Below, piece by piece: positions 62,531 to 64,000 of a stretch of DNA of 64,000 nt. The stretch's first letter is position 1. Every line of letters begins with the position of its first letter. The notes under the pieces are model-generated. The model worked only from the letters and a program-made list of their open reading frames with translations, had not been told where the DNA came from and did not search any database. Position numbers and translations under genes: made by a program. Source of the stretch: Chlorops oryzae. Lineage: Eukaryota > Arthropoda > Insecta > Diptera > Chloropidae. Location of the stretch: positions 119,314,421 to 119,378,420 of the forward strand of contig CM035806.1 of NCBI GenBank assembly GCA_020466095.1. Direction: 5' to 3'.

Positions 62531-64000
62531 TTACAACTCGGCCAATACTGACTCATCGTCACTCCTGGACGATCCATCCATTTCTCCTAGTTCTTCCGAA
62601 CGTATTGGACACCAGTATTTAAGGTGATCCGTTGAAAAAACTCCTGAATACCTTCTTCGCTTATCTCTTATGTCTGGTAGGTCTTCAATCAGATAGCGGT
62701 CGTAACTTAAGGCCTTCGTCACGACGTACGGTCCCTTGTATAGTGGTTCCAGTTTGTGGGACATACCGGTTGCCGTTGGTATATGGTCTATCACCACCAG
62801 ATCACCTTCGTGGTACTGCACTGGAACACGGTGCTTTGCGTCGAACCTTTTTTTCCATTTAAGTTTTTCCTTATTGACGTGTTCCGCCACTTCTTCCTTG
62901 TTGACGTTGAGACCGTCTGGATTGCAGTCATCGTTCACGTTAAGAGCCTGAATCAGCCGATTTTGGCTGACATCCTTCAACTCATATCCGAATACCAAGC
63001 TGTTTGGACTATGCTTTGTCGTTGCATTCGATACAGAATTAACACACCACTGCAGATTGGGTAACGTGTCATCCCAATCCTTTTCGGTCTTGGTACTACT
63101 TTTTATCGCTGCCAGTATCGTCCTGTGTACACGCTCTGCCTGACCATTAGCCCTGGGAGTTCGTACCGCAACTTTCACATGCTGAATCCCATAATCATCC
63201 AGGAAAGCCTCAAATTCCTTGGATGTAAAAGCCGCGCCTCTGTCCGAGGTCAACCGTACGGGACGCCCATAGACTACCATGAAATCTTTCAATGTATTGA
63301 TGACCGGCAAGGATTTTACATTTCGTAACGCTTTCAATACCACATATTTGCTGAACGAGCACACGATAACTAATATGTAAGTGTTGCCTCGCTTGCTCTT
63401 GGGAAAGGGACCCAAGTGATCCACGTGGACGTGTCGGAATGGAATTGGTAGCACTTCACTTACATGCAGCTGCGCTTCTCGTTGACCACCCCTTGCCTTA
63501 TTATAACAGCATTCTGGGCATGAAGCGATGTATGATTTAACGTATGTTTGCATTCTTGGGAACCAAAAATGCCTTGCCAACCGCTCCAAAGTCTTTTCCA
63601 AACCGAAATGCCCTGATTCGTCGTGACAAGAACGGGTTACTCTCCATTTCACACCCTTCGGAATAACGAGACGTATCGCTCCTTTGACCTTTCGGTATAA
63701 GCGTGACCCTTCTAGTGCGAACTCGCTTCTTACTTGACGTTCGTTGGTTGTTCCTTTGCCTTTGAGAACTTCGACGATCTCTTTTATCCTTTCGTCAGTT
63801 TGCTGCATAGCCGCTATCCAGTCGGAGTCGATATGGACAATATTCAGAATCTTTCCCGCAACCGTCTCCGTCTCATTCGGTGGTAACGTTGGTTGCCGGC
63901 TTAATCCGTCAGCCAATGCCATCTTGGACCCCATTCGATGAACACTCACGAAGTTAAACTCCTGCAATTTCAGCCACCACCTAGCAACCCGAGGTATGAG
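62531..64000 (-). CDS. pol: Pol (RNase H end and integrase) of a second Gypsy element, cut by window end
   Basis: The frame is open through the right edge of the window (LIPRVARWWLKLQ upstream of the first methionine), so the true start is outside. It covers the RNase H end (EFNFVSVHRMGSKMALADGL) and then a complete integrase: zinc domain (CHDESGHFGLEKTLERLARH...CPECC), D in HVDHLGPF, D in TSDRGAAF, E in NGQAERVHRT, and the C-terminal domain with YKGPYVV. It is clearly related to the integrase at 57638 (same order and motifs) but diverged. No stop interrupts the visible 489 codons, so this element may be intact. The stop codon probably lies at the start of its 3' LTR, as in the neighbour. Confidence 0.85.
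   Translation of the reverse strand, partial: LIPRVARWWLKLQEFNFVSVHRMGSKMALADGLSRQPTLPPNETETVAGKILNIVHIDSDWIAAMQQTDERIKEIVEVLKGKGTTNERQVRSEFALEGSRLYRKVKGAIRLVIPKGVKWRVTRSCHDESGHFGLEKTLERLARHFWFPRMQTYVKSYIASCPECCYNKARGGQREAQLHVSEVLPIPFRHVHVDHLGPFPKSKRGNTYILVIVCSFSKYVVLKALRNVKSLPVINTLKDFMVVYGRPVRLTSDRGAAFTSKEFEAFLDDYGIQHVKVAVRTPRANGQAERVHRTILAAIKSSTKTEKDWDDTLPNLQWCVNSVSNATTKHSPNSLVFGYELKDVSQNRLIQALNVNDDCNPDGLNVNKEEVAEHVNKEKLKWKKRFDAKHRVPVQYHEGDLVVIDHIPTATGMSHKLEPLYKGPYVVTKALSYDRYLIEDLPDIRDKRRRYSGVFSTDHLKYWCPIRSEELGEMDGSSRSDDESVLAEL

Overview
This window looks like 64 kb of transposon-dense DNA from a higher fly (Brachycera, probably Schizophora). The evidence is the AT-rich sequence, many 57-100 bp GT-AG introns inside transposon genes, a Jockey-clade LINE, an insect errantivirus with env, a Ulysses/Osvaldo-like LTR family, mariner/Harbinger/hAT/Transib/piggyBac elements, and repeats with (GTCY)n tracts known from Drosophila mini-me/DINE elements. 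The species cannot be named from this sequence. I found no ordinary host gene, rRNA, functional tRNA or CRISPR array. Almost every stretch can be assigned to a mobile element, and several insertions date each other by interrupting one another.

Bases 1-2602: one end of a 1.7-kb inverted-terminal-repeat (TIR) element, a pogo-like MITE, a 405-bp foldback and AT-rich repeats. Bases 2603-20598: a minus-strand Helitron with exact TC...CTAG ends between host A and T. Its Rep/helicase gene is broken by three frameshifts and by a nested stack: a PIF/Harbinger element sits in the Helitron, a Foldback-like element with 143-bp tandem repeats in its arms (9-bp target duplication) sits in the Harbinger, and an env-only errantivirus (4-bp duplication) sits in the Foldback. 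The Helitron also carries a full copy of the 1.7-kb TIR element.

Bases 20599-29700: a tRNA-derived SINE, then a second Harbinger whose transposase (three small introns) is split by a full-length Jockey LINE (13-bp duplication). That LINE is itself interrupted by a Transib-like element whose ends resemble V(D)J recombination signals. Bases 29967-46221: duplicated repeat families carrying a hAT MITE, a 931-bp 8-bp-duplication element, an apparently intact mariner, mini-me-like copies, and a 5.9-kb hAT with long arms that is hit by several MITEs.

Bases 32487-55738 contain pieces of a long-LTR Gypsy element: two ~2.0-2.1 kb LTR copies, a primer site, gag, and damaged PR-RT-IN. Nested insertions separate these pieces, and one LTR copy holds a 129-bp piggyBac MITE. 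Bases 57327-61086: a Gypsy element with apparently identical LTRs and one 981-codon frame that has gag, protease and integrase but no reverse transcriptase or RNase H, so it presumably moved in trans. The window ends in the integrase of a related Gypsy element.

The feature most worth following up as undescribed is a set of short quasi-palindromic motifs (GTAACTCACGCGACA and GTAACGTGCGACAC). They occur in two otherwise unalike AT-rich loci with nearly the same spacing (about 170, 190-196, 15-22 and 166-169 bp), and related TAACTCA motifs lie in and near the termini of the 1.7-kb TIR element.
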